DNA of 12,749 nt from DATJQF01 sp035505995 (GTDB lineage Bacteria; Bacteroidota; Bacteroidia; Bacteroidales; FEN-979), in NCBI GenBank assembly GCA_035505995.1, contig DATJQF010000022.1, positions 1 through 12,749 of the forward strand. Reading direction: 5' to 3'. The position numbers and the translations under genes are program-made. The notes beneath the pieces are model-generated. The model ran no database searches, was not told the DNA's origin, and saw only the letters and a list, made by a program, of their open reading frames with translations. How positions within the stretch are numbered: position 1 is the first letter of the stretch; the number at the start of each line of letters is the position of its first letter. Below, piece by piece: positions 6,408 through 12,615 of the stretch.

Positions 6408-7478
6408 TCAGGGTTCCAGCTGGTAGTTCCGCAGAATGCTGTATAGCTGGTTGCTTTCAATAATATTGATCAGCACCGGGTTGATCCGGTCGATCAGCTT
6501 TTGCCGGCTGAGCGGGGCCGGGAAACAGAAATACTGAAGCGTGATGGCGCCCGGCTGCACGCTTACTTTGGAATCCAAACCCGTTTCCTGCAGGACATAT
6601 TTCAGGATGGTCTCATCGTAAACAAAATAATCCAGCTTCCCGGTCGATACATCCTGCAGTCCTCTCTCCAGGCGCTCATAGGGATGGAAAGAGATCCGGG
6701 ACTGATCCAGGAACCTCGAGTAGCCGGAGGTGGCGATGGTGCCTACCGCCGATTTCTTCAGATCCTCGGTGGTCGCCCCGTAGCTTCGCATGCTGTTCAC
6801 CGTTAGCCGGGAGGCCAGCACGCTGGTCACGGAAACGAAGATGCCGATGGCGACGAACATCCAGATCACGGTGAGTATCCTGCCTAGGGTTGTTTTCGGC
6901 GCTTTGTCGCCATATCCTACCGTCGACATGGTAACGAACGCCCACCATAGTGCGTCCCCGATACCATGGATCCCTGCCCTGAAGTTTTCCTTGTTCTTTT
7001 TACGTTCCGCAGCCCACACCAGCAGGCTGAACAGCAGGGTAAGCGGGAGCAGCAACAGGATCCATCGCACGGTGGTCCAGCTGAAAATGATCCGGACCAG
7101 TTTCACGAAATCCGAGCCGTAGGAGATCCTTCCCGCCACCCCGAGCCGGGAAATATAGAACGGGATCGTGAAGCGGTAATCCTGGAGCCGTTCTGAAGTT
7201 ACCGACATGGGGCAGATCGAAAAATCGACCTGGCCCGTTTCAATCGCCTTCGTAAGCTCCGGGAAACTCCGGTAATAGTCATATTCGTAATCCAGGTTCA
7301 GGCTGTCGGACAAGTTCCGCCAGAGGTCAATAGAGATCCCGGAAAAGGTTTTCCCGTCGGTCATAATGAAAGGCGGGATGTTGACCACACCGACCTTCAG
7401 CCGGGGGCTTCCGTACGAGAAGGATTGTGGCAGGAAATTAGGGGCAAGAAGAATCAGAATGAATACATATCTTTTCAT
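6408..7478 (-). CDS. GluR0-like ligand-gated potassium channel (split solute-binding domain plus K+ pore)
   Basis: This 356-residue protein has the layout of prokaryotic ionotropic glutamate receptors. Order: signal peptide (about 1-22); ligand-binding lobe S1 (about 26-122, beginning LKVGVVNIPPFIM); TM1 (about 136-156); pore helix and potassium filter in ALWWAFVTMSTVGYGD (176-191); TM2 (about 200-222); lobe S2 (about 240-356). Pro90, Ser92, Thr94 and Arg97 in PMSVTSER have the spacing of the GluA2 series Pro478, Thr480, Thr482 and Arg485, where the Arg holds the ligand alpha-carboxylate. Asp288 in VYDET is placed to hold the alpha-amino group. The filter is the potassium type, as in Synechocystis GluR0, so binding of an amino acid or similar ligand in the periplasm should open an inner-membrane K+ conductance. 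Its stop codon touches that of the peptidase gene on the other strand. The ligand is unknown. Confidence 0.93.
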   Translation of the reverse strand: MKRYVFILILLAPNFLPQSFSYGSPRLKVGVVNIPPFIMTDGKTFSGISIDLWRNLSDSLNLDYEYDYYRSFPELTKAIETGQVDFSICPMSVTSERLQDYRFTIPFYISRLGVAGRISYGSDFVKLVRIIFSWTTVRWILLLLPLTLLFSLLVWAAERKKNKENFRAGIHGIGDALWWAFVTMSTVGYGDKAPKTTLGRILTVIWMFVAIGIFVSVTSVLASRLTVNSMRSYGATTEDLKKSAVGTIATSGYSRFLDQSRISFHPYERLERGLQDVSTGKLDYFVYDETILKYVLQETGLDSKVSVQPGAITLQYFCFPAPLSRQKLIDRINPVLINIIESNQLYSILRNYQLEP

Positions 7479-7598
7479 AAGAGGTGCCGTGCTGGTTGCG
7501 ACGAAATTATAATAAATATCCGAGCCGGACGACCGGGTGAACCGGGTGCCTTTAAAATAATTTTACCTTTACGGCAGCTTGCTCAATCCCTTCTGACC
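7479..7598. promoter_or_regulatory. Divergent intergenic region between channel and sirtuin genes
   Basis: This 120-base region must hold the promoters of both divergent genes. On the minus strand TAATTTCG (7509-7502) is a 7-of-8 match to TAnnTTTG about 24 bases before the channel ATG. On the plus strand TAATTTTA (7558-7565) is a 7-of-8 match about 34 bases before the sirtuin ATG, and an overlapping TACCTTTA (7564-7571) is another candidate. None has a convincing -33 partner. A 9-base imperfect tandem repeat, GACCGGGTG (7531-7539) then AACCGGGTG (7540-7548), sits between the two and might be a regulator site. Confidence 0.3.
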
Positions 7599-8405
7599 AT
7601 GAAAGACCGGAACGATCTGCTTACCCGGGCGGCGGAGATCCTGAGGGAATCGGATTACACGACCGCGTTCACCGGTGCCGGCATCTCGGTGGAAAGCGGG
7701 ATCCCGCCCTTTCGCGGCGAAGGCGGGTTGTGGGAGAAATATGATCCGCATACCCTGGAAATAGGCTATTTCATGGAGCACCCGGTGGAGGCCTGGAAGA
7801 TCATCCGGGAGATCTTTTATGATTTTTTCGGCAAAGCAAAGCCCAATACCGCCCACAGGGTCCTGGCGGAGATGGAGAAAAAGGGGATGCTGTCCCGGGT
7901 GATCACGCAGAATATCGACAATCTGCACCGGGAGGCCGGTAGCCGGCAGGTGTTCGAATTTCACGGGAACTCACAGCAGCTCGTTTGTCTCGGGTGCCAT
8001 GCCACCTATTCCGCCGGCGAGGTCAGCATGGATACCCTTCCCCCCACCTGCCGCCAGTGCGGAGGCCTGCTGAAACCCGATTTCGTCTTTTTCGGCGAGG
8101 CGATCCCTCCCCTGCCGCTGACGGCTGCCTATGAAGCGGCGGAGATCTCGGAAGTTTTCCTGATCATCGGGACTACCGGGGAGGTGATGCCGGCCAACCA
8201 GATCCCTTTCCTGGCCAAGCGCAACGGGGCCCGGATCATCGAGGTGAATCCGCAGGAATCCCATTACACGAATACGATCACGGATGTTTTTCTGAAGGGC
8301 AGAGCGGGAGAAGTGATGGGAAAGCTTTCCGGGAAATTATTTACCCCGGCCCTGGATGATGATCAGGATGGTGTAGATCAGGATCTTGAAGTCCATGGCC
8401 AGTGA
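7599..8405 (+). CDS. NAD-dependent protein deacylase (sirtuin, Sir2/CobB family)
   Basis: This 268-residue cytoplasmic enzyme removes acyl groups from protein lysines using NAD+. The start is ATG 7599, because the sirtuin fold begins directly with it. The frame runs open to 7425, but that extension is antisense to the channel signal peptide. Motifs in order: GAGISVESGIPPFRG (residues 26-40, NAD binding), TQNIDNLH (103-110), catalytic His122 in EFHG, zinc ligands Cys130, Cys133, Cys151 and Cys154, PDFVFFGE (160-167) and IIGTTGEVMPA (189-199). Where E. coli CobB has Tyr-x-x-Arg (Y92, R95) for succinyl recognition, this protein appears to have Tyr74-D-F-Phe77, which favours deacetylation or another acyl group (inference). 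The last 20 or so residues, an acidic tail (ALDDDQDGVDQDLEVHGQ), go beyond the usual domain end and are read antisense to the 3' end of the sugar transferase gene, with a 69-base overlap. Confidence 0.95.
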   Translation: MKDRNDLLTRAAEILRESDYTTAFTGAGISVESGIPPFRGEGGLWEKYDPHTLEIGYFMEHPVEAWKIIREIFYDFFGKAKPNTAHRVLAEMEKKGMLSRVITQNIDNLHREAGSRQVFEFHGNSQQLVCLGCHATYSAGEVSMDTLPPTCRQCGGLLKPDFVFFGEAIPPLPLTAAYEAAEISEVFLIIGTTGEVMPANQIPFLAKRNGARIIEVNPQESHYTNTITDVFLKGRAGEVMGKLSGKLFTPALDDDQDGVDQDLEVHGQ

Positions 8406-9752
8406 CATATTCTCAATGTAGAGCAGGTCGAATTTCAGTCGCTCGATCATCTGGTCCACATTTTCCGCATACCCGTACTTAACCTGGCCCCAGGAGGTAA
8501 TGCCCGGTTTCACCTTGTGCAGGAGGCGATAATGCGGCGCCCGTTGCACGATCTGGTCGATGTAATATCTCCGTTCCGGCCGCGGTCCCACCAGGCTCAT
8601 ATCGCCTTTCAGCACGGTATAGAACTGCGGGATCTCGTCGATCCTGACCTTTCTGAGGAACTTCCCGAACCGGGTGATCCTCGGGTCATTCTCGGAGGAG
8701 AGCATCGGTCCGTTCGTTTCCGCATCCCGGAACATCGTCCGGAACTTATGCATCACAAACGGCTTGCTCCGCAACCCCACCCTTTCCTGGGAGAAAATAG
8801 CCGGTCCCGGTGAGGTCAGTTTGATGATGATCGCCGTGAGCAGCATCACCGGCGAAAGGATGATGAGGCAGATGATCGAGACCACGATGTCCAGCATCCG
8901 CTTCAGCGACATCTGCCAGTCGGGCATCAGGTCGGGATAGATCTGGATCAGCGGGGCATGAAAGATGCTGGTGGTCCGCACGGATCCTACCAGGATATCC
9001 TGCATCACCGGGATGATCTTGATGACCACCTCCGTATCCTCCAGCTGGGTGATGATATTTTCGATCGTATGATTCTCGGAATGCTCGATGGCAATGATCA
9101 CTTCCTCGATCTGGTGATCCTTCACCACGTGGTTCAGATCGTTCAGGGATCCCAGGTGCGGCAGGTACTGCGCCAGCTTGTAATCGTCGTATCCCTCTAC
9201 GTTCACAAAGCCGACGAATTCGTTCCCCGAGGATTTTTCCTGGTTCTCGATCTCCTTGAAGATGGATACCGCGTTGCCGTTGCTGCCGAGGATCACGGTT
9301 TTGAAGCCGATCAGCTTATGCTGGATGCGGTATGCCGTCCGGGAAGTGAGCAGGAGCCGCGCCAGGGCCGTGAAGAAAAGGTGCAGGGCGAACAGCGTGA
9401 AAAAGAACTGGATATACGTTTTGTTATTGATGATGATGTCATCCAGGATCAGCGTGAAAAAGAGGATCGTCACCCCGATAAAGGTGATCAGGACCGTCTG
9501 CCCGAACTCCCTCAGCCTCGATTTCCGGTAGATCTTCCGGTACGTTCCGATCAGGACGTAAAGCACCAGCCAGAACAGGGGAACGACGATCACCCCCAGG
9601 TAAAGCTTCGGATCCTGGAAGATGACCCCGGCATGACGGAAGATCTCCTGGTCGACGGCATATTTCCGGTAAACGAAGAAAAGCGTCCAGGCGACAGCGG
9701 CGGCAAGGAAGTCGGATAACACGTATTTGAAAACCTGGAGCTTCTTATTCAT
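8337..9752 (-). CDS. Polyprenyl-phosphate sugar-1-phosphate transferase (exopolysaccharide/undecaprenyl type)
   Basis: A 471-residue membrane enzyme that starts a surface polysaccharide by moving a sugar-1-phosphate from a nucleotide sugar to undecaprenyl phosphate on the inner membrane. The N-terminal half has about four membrane segments (near residues 10-27, 52-70, 88-105 and 115-135), then a Rossmann-like CoA-binding-type domain (about 150-270, with VILGSNGNAVSI). The catalytic bacterial sugar transferase domain starts at about 284 (KRMLDIVVS) with the re-entrant helix containing LSP (299-301). It continues through HKFRTM (335-340), the catalytic Asp372-Glu373 pair in VRIDEIPQ, LVGPRPERR (387-395) and KPGITSWGQV (415-424). 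Length and order match the full-size WbaP/WcaJ-like group. The gene starts 9 bases after the stop of the lipoprotein gene, indicating co-transcription. The sugar transferred cannot be read from the sequence. Confidence 0.96.
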   Translation of the reverse strand: MNKKLQVFKYVLSDFLAAAVAWTLFFVYRKYAVDQEIFRHAGVIFQDPKLYLGVIVVPLFWLVLYVLIGTYRKIYRKSRLREFGQTVLITFIGVTILFFTLILDDIIINNKTYIQFFFTLFALHLFFTALARLLLTSRTAYRIQHKLIGFKTVILGSNGNAVSIFKEIENQEKSSGNEFVGFVNVEGYDDYKLAQYLPHLGSLNDLNHVVKDHQIEEVIIAIEHSENHTIENIITQLEDTEVVIKIIPVMQDILVGSVRTTSIFHAPLIQIYPDLMPDWQMSLKRMLDIVVSIICLIILSPVMLLTAIIIKLTSPGPAIFSQERVGLRSKPFVMHKFRTMFRDAETNGPMLSSENDPRITRFGKFLRKVRIDEIPQFYTVLKGDMSLVGPRPERRYYIDQIVQRAPHYRLLHKVKPGITSWGQVKYGYAENVDQMIERLKFDLLYIENMSLAMDFKILIYTILIIIQGRGK

Positions 9753-9761
9753 GGAGGAAAT

Positions 9762-10664
9762 TTACAAATTTTTCTTGGATGATGATTGGGTGACCAGCTT
9801 GAAATTGTCCAGCAGGATCTCCGGGGACGCCACTCCCGCATCCTTGTAGGTTCCCAGGTAGACCTTGAATCCGGTGGCCCCGAGATAGGAACCCAGGGTA
9901 TTGCTCAGGTCGATATAAATCTTCTTCCATTTCCCGTTGGTGGGGAAAAGCGTGATGATCGGCACCTGGTACAGGAAGGTCGACTGGACCACATAAACGC
10001 CCACCGTAAGGCTGTTGTTGGTCCTGAAATTCATCTCGAGGTAGACCGGTGAATTCGGCACGGCGAAAAAGGAATGGGTGGCACATTCGAAGAAGTCCAG
10101 GGAGTCGGTCATGGTGGCCAGGCCGGAGTGCTGCCCTTCAAAGGTGAGGGGGGAGCCGATCGGCGTCTCCTGGAGAGGGACCAGGCTTTTGGGAGTAGTG
10201 TCGAGGGATACGGCGATATCTTCGAAATCCTCCTTCCAGAGAAAGTCGGTGGTCGCCTCGTAGGTGGTCGACAGCGTATGAAGGGACACGGTGCTGTCGG
10301 GGACAAAGTTCACGTTCCGGGTGATCGGTTCATAAAAGAGATAAGCGGTCCGGGTGGTGGCGATCCCGTTCTTCTTGATGCCGGCATAAACCACCACTTT
10401 GTGGGTGCCCTGTTTCAGGACCGGGACGTCGCAGGGATTTTCAAACACCCCGATCAGCTCGTCATCCACATAAACCCAGGAGTCGGTGATGGCCTGCGAG
10501 GCCGTTCCCTGGTAAATGTAATCGGTGGTCAGGAAGATGGAATCGATGCGGAGATAGGCGGGAATGGTCTGATCGCCTGAGAATTTCTCACAGGAAGCCT
10601 GGACTAACAGTAGAAGAGCGGAAACAAGAGTAACCAGGAAAGAGAGTAGCTTTTTACCGATCAT
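9762..10664 (-). CDS. Putative lipoprotein with probable beta-sandwich/carbohydrate-binding-like C-terminus
   Basis: The protein has 300 residues from ATG 10664-10662. An open extension to 10709 adds 15 codons without signal character, while the 10662 start places KK followed by a long hydrophobic core and Cys25 (VQASC) as expected for a lipoprotein signal. Residues about 35-130 look like an Ig/PEGA-like beta domain (DSWVYVDDELIGVFENPCDVPVL, then QGTHKVVVYAG). Residues about 145-290 resemble a jelly-roll beta sandwich of the galactose-binding type (PVYLEMNFRTNNS, KWKKIYIDLSN, GATGFKVYLG and final ILLDNFKL). These domain calls come from strand pattern only. The gene is directly upstream of the sugar transferase with a 9-base gap, so a role in polysaccharide binding, export or surface attachment is plausible. 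No enzyme motif is visible. Confidence 0.84.
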   Translation of the reverse strand: MIGKKLLSFLVTLVSALLLLVQASCEKFSGDQTIPAYLRIDSIFLTTDYIYQGTASQAITDSWVYVDDELIGVFENPCDVPVLKQGTHKVVVYAGIKKNGIATTRTAYLFYEPITRNVNFVPDSTVSLHTLSTTYEATTDFLWKEDFEDIAVSLDTTPKSLVPLQETPIGSPLTFEGQHSGLATMTDSLDFFECATHSFFAVPNSPVYLEMNFRTNNSLTVGVYVVQSTFLYQVPIITLFPTNGKWKKIYIDLSNTLGSYLGATGFKVYLGTYKDAGVASPEILLDNFKLVTQSSSKKNL

Positions 10665-10763
10665 ACGCCCGGATAAGGTCGAACCTCCGAAAATTAACGG
10701 CCGATGCATTTCATTATTGTTCCCTTCCGGGAAAAGATATTAACAGCCCCGATGCGTGCCGGA
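10665..10763 (-). promoter_or_regulatory. Gap between oxidoreductase and lipoprotein genes, with a possible internal promoter
   Basis: This 99-base gap is longer than others in the cluster and has a 7-of-8 match to TAnnTTTG on the minus strand (TAATTTTC, 10696-10689), about 25 bases before the lipoprotein ATG. There is no clear -33 partner. A small inverted repeat, TTCCC-ttcc-GGGAA at 10720-10733, lies just upstream; it is too short for a terminator and has no T-run. The lipoprotein and sugar transferase genes may therefore be transcribed separately from the oxidoreductase. Confidence 0.28.
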
Positions 10764-11750
10764 TCAAAGGTTTGGGGCCGACTGGCTGATCCGTTCGATG
10801 ATCTGGTGGGCGACCTCCAGGGCGGTATATCCGTCGTTGATGGTGACCGGCGGAGCCGTGTTGTTGATGATGGCCGAATAGAAGCTTTCCAGCTCCGTGC
10901 GGATGGCATTCAACGGCTTGATCTCCGGCTTATCGAACCGGATCACCTTCGTACCCTTGCCTTTCCCGAGATCGATCAAAAAACCGGCCGGCAGGTTCTT
11001 TTCCTTCCCTGCCTCCTGCATCCGGACCACCTCCACTTCCTTTTTGTTAAAATCCACGGAGATATAGGCATCGCGCTGGAAGATCCTGACCTTGCGCATG
11101 GTCTTGAGGGAGATCCGGCTGGCCGTCAGGTTAGCCACGCACCCGTTGTTGAATTCGATCCGGGCATTGGCGATATCGGGCGAGTCGCTCACCACGGCCA
11201 CCCCGCTTGCGCTGATCTTCCGGATCGGGCTTTTGACGATGCTTAGCACGATATCGATATCATGGATCATCAGGTCGAGGATCACGGGCACGTCGGTCCC
11301 TCTCGGGTTGAACTGGGCCAGCCGGTGCCCCTCGATGAACATGGGCCGGTCGATATACGGTTCCGCCGCCAGGAAGGCCGGGTTGAACCGCTCCACATGG
11401 CCCACCTGAACCTTGACGTTGGCTTCCCCGGCGATCTTGATCAGCTCGCGGGCCTCTTCCAGGGTGGTGACCACCGGCTTCTCGATAAAAACATGGCGGT
11501 ACTTCCGGAAGGCCCGGGTGGCACAGTCGAAATGGGAGATGGTCGGCGTAACGATATCCACCACATCCACGGCATCGATCAGCGGATCCAAGTCCGGATA
11601 CCGCTTGACGCCGAACTCCTTTTCGACCTTTTTCGCTGTTTCTTCATCCGGATCATAGAACCCCGTCAGTTCATACTCCTTGATCTCCTGGAGGCATTTG
11701 ATATGGATCTTGCCCAGGTGGCCGGCGCCCAGCACCCCGATTTTCAGCAT
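10764..11750 (-). CDS. Gfo/Idh/MocA family NAD(P)-dependent oxidoreductase
   Basis: A 328-residue cytoplasmic dehydrogenase of the glucose-fructose oxidoreductase/inositol dehydrogenase family, which oxidises or reduces sugars and sugar nucleotides. The start is ATG 11750-11748, where the fold begins with MLKIGVLGAGHLG. The open frame continues to 11810, but that would place the first codon inside the -7 promoter box. The N-terminal Rossmann domain has GAGHLG (residues 8-13) and a strand ending FYDPD (31-35), where an acidic residue after the second strand usually favours NAD over NADP. The family signature EKP is at 90-92, and the C-terminal domain has the substrate-side DLMIHDIDI (159-167) with His163 and Asp164. 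Proximity to the sugar transferase gene suggests a nucleotide-sugar precursor step as in WlbA-like members, but the substrate is not determined. Confidence 0.93.
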   Translation of the reverse strand: MLKIGVLGAGHLGKIHIKCLQEIKEYELTGFYDPDEETAKKVEKEFGVKRYPDLDPLIDAVDVVDIVTPTISHFDCATRAFRKYRHVFIEKPVVTTLEEARELIKIAGEANVKVQVGHVERFNPAFLAAEPYIDRPMFIEGHRLAQFNPRGTDVPVILDLMIHDIDIVLSIVKSPIRKISASGVAVVSDSPDIANARIEFNNGCVANLTASRISLKTMRKVRIFQRDAYISVDFNKKEVEVVRMQEAGKEKNLPAGFLIDLGKGKGTKVIRFDKPEIKPLNAIRTELESFYSAIINNTAPPVTINDGYTALEVAHQIIERISQSAPNL

Positions 11751-11808
11751 GAGAAGGGATTTAAGAACACAATCTTCAGATATACGCGAGATGTATATAA
11801 TTTTTTGC

Positions 11809-11816
11809 AAAAGTAA
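11809..11816 (-). promoter_or_regulatory. -7 promoter box (TACTTTTG) for the oxidoreductase gene
   Basis: On the minus strand TACTTTTG, followed by CA, matches TAnnTTTG exactly, in the AT-rich divergent region 11751-11888. It predicts transcription from about 11803 and a leader of about 50 bases before ATG 11750. It also rules out translation from the upstream end of the open frame at 11810. No clear TTTG is seen at -33. Confidence 0.5.
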
Positions 11817-11839
11817 CTTTTTTTGCCCTGTGAATTTAG

Positions 11840-11847
11840 TATTTTAG
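11840..11847 (+). promoter_or_regulatory. Weak candidate -7 box for the isoaspartate methyltransferase gene
   Basis: TATTTTAG is a 7-of-8 match to TAnnTTTG, 41 bases before the ATG at 11889. A TTTG at 11822-11825 is closer (14 bases) than the usual 19-21, so the pair is not ideal. A 5-base inverted repeat, GCCGG (11865-11869) and CCGGC (11877-11881), lies in the leader just before the start codon and could form a small hairpin. Confidence 0.28.
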
Positions 11848-11888
11848 CAAAAATTTAACCGCGGGCCGGATGCCAGCCGGCGTCGTAT

Positions 11889-12536
11889 ATGATTGATTCC
11901 TACAAGCATATCGGATTAAGAAAGCAGCTGGTGGCTTCGATCCGGGACAAGGGCATCCGCGACAGCGAGGTGCTTGCCGCCCTGGAAAAAGTGCCCCGCC
12001 ACTTTTTCTTCGAATCTTCGTTCCTTAAATTCGCCTATGAGGACAAGCCTTTCCCCATCAGTGCAGGGCAGACCATCTCACAACCCTATACGGTCGCTTA
12101 TCAGACCGAGCTGCTCCAGGTGAAAAAAGGAGATAAAGTACTGGAGATCGGGACCGGCTCGGGATACCAGGCCTGCATCCTCGCTGAAATGGGGGCCAGG
12201 GTCTTCAGCATCGAGCGTCAGCGGGCGCTGTACGACAAAGCCGTCAAATTCCTGCCGACGCTTGGTTATACGATCAAGCTTTTCTACGGCGACGGGTACA
12301 AAGGCCTTCCTGCCTATGCTCCCTTTGACAAGATCCTGGTGACTGCCGGTGCACCGTATATCCCGGAACCGCTGACCCTGCAACTGAAGACCGGCGGCAT
12401 CCTGGTGATCCCGGTCGGGGAATTCGACGTGCAGGTCATGACGTCCGTTATGCGGACGGGAGAGGATTCCTGGGAGAAGCGTGAGCACGGGACCTTCCGG
12501 TTCGTGCCGCTGCTGGAAGACCGGGCCAACGACTGA
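11889..12536 (+). CDS. pcm: Protein-L-isoaspartate O-methyltransferase
   Basis: A 215-residue cytoplasmic repair enzyme that methylates abnormal L-isoaspartyl residues in aged proteins with S-adenosylmethionine, allowing their return to normal aspartate. Length is typical of the family. Signature elements are VPRHFF (residues 35-40), GQTISQPYTVAYQTELL (60-76, holding the active-site Ser/Thr region), the SAM-binding VLEIGTGSGYQACILAEM (84-101), the acidic-loop strand VFSIER (105-110), the GDGYKGL segment (134-140) and ILVTAGAP (149-156). ATG 11889 gives the normal N-terminal length. The gene is divergent from the oxidoreductase gene and followed by an independent promoter, so it is probably monocistronic. 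Confidence 0.96.
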   Translation: MIDSYKHIGLRKQLVASIRDKGIRDSEVLAALEKVPRHFFFESSFLKFAYEDKPFPISAGQTISQPYTVAYQTELLQVKKGDKVLEIGTGSGYQACILAEMGARVFSIERQRALYDKAVKFLPTLGYTIKLFYGDGYKGLPAYAPFDKILVTAGAPYIPEPLTLQLKTGGILVIPVGEFDVQVMTSVMRTGEDSWEKREHGTFRFVPLLEDRAND

Positions 12537-12561
12537 GCCTGCCCTGGCATCTCCGGATGAA

Positions 12562-12593
12562 TTTGCATAGTATCCTCTTATATTGTAGATTTG
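12562..12593 (+). promoter_or_regulatory. Textbook Bacteroidota promoter for the last gene
   Basis: TTTG at 12562-12565, a 20-base spacer and TAGATTTG at 12586-12593 match both consensus elements (TTTG at -33, TAnnTTTG at -7) exactly with standard spacing. The ATG at 12616 follows 22 bases later. It is the strongest promoter-like site in the window and good evidence for the taxonomic placement. Confidence 0.7.
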
Positions 12594-12615
12594 AGCCGAC
12601 TTAAACTTCCAAACC

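Noticed and set aside
7425..7598. 58-residue N-terminal extension of the sirtuin
   Set aside because: It is antisense to the channel signal peptide and adds nothing sirtuin-like; the fold begins at ATG 7599.
8958..9719. A 253-codon plus-strand open frame
   Set aside because: It lies wholly antisense to the well-supported sugar transferase gene; its protein is a low-complexity mix rich in D, H, R and Q typical of reverse-complement shadows in GC-rich genes.
10720..10733. Inverted repeat TTCCC-ttcc-GGGAA as a terminator
   Set aside because: The stem is only 5 bp and no T-run follows on either strand.
10704..11246. A 180-codon plus-strand open frame
   Set aside because: Antisense to the Gfo/Idh/MocA gene, whose Rossmann and EKP motifs are unambiguous.
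11865..11881. Hairpin GCCGG...CCGGC before pcm as a riboswitch or attenuator
   Set aside because: A 5-bp stem with a 7-base loop is common by chance in GC-rich leaders and no larger structure is visible.
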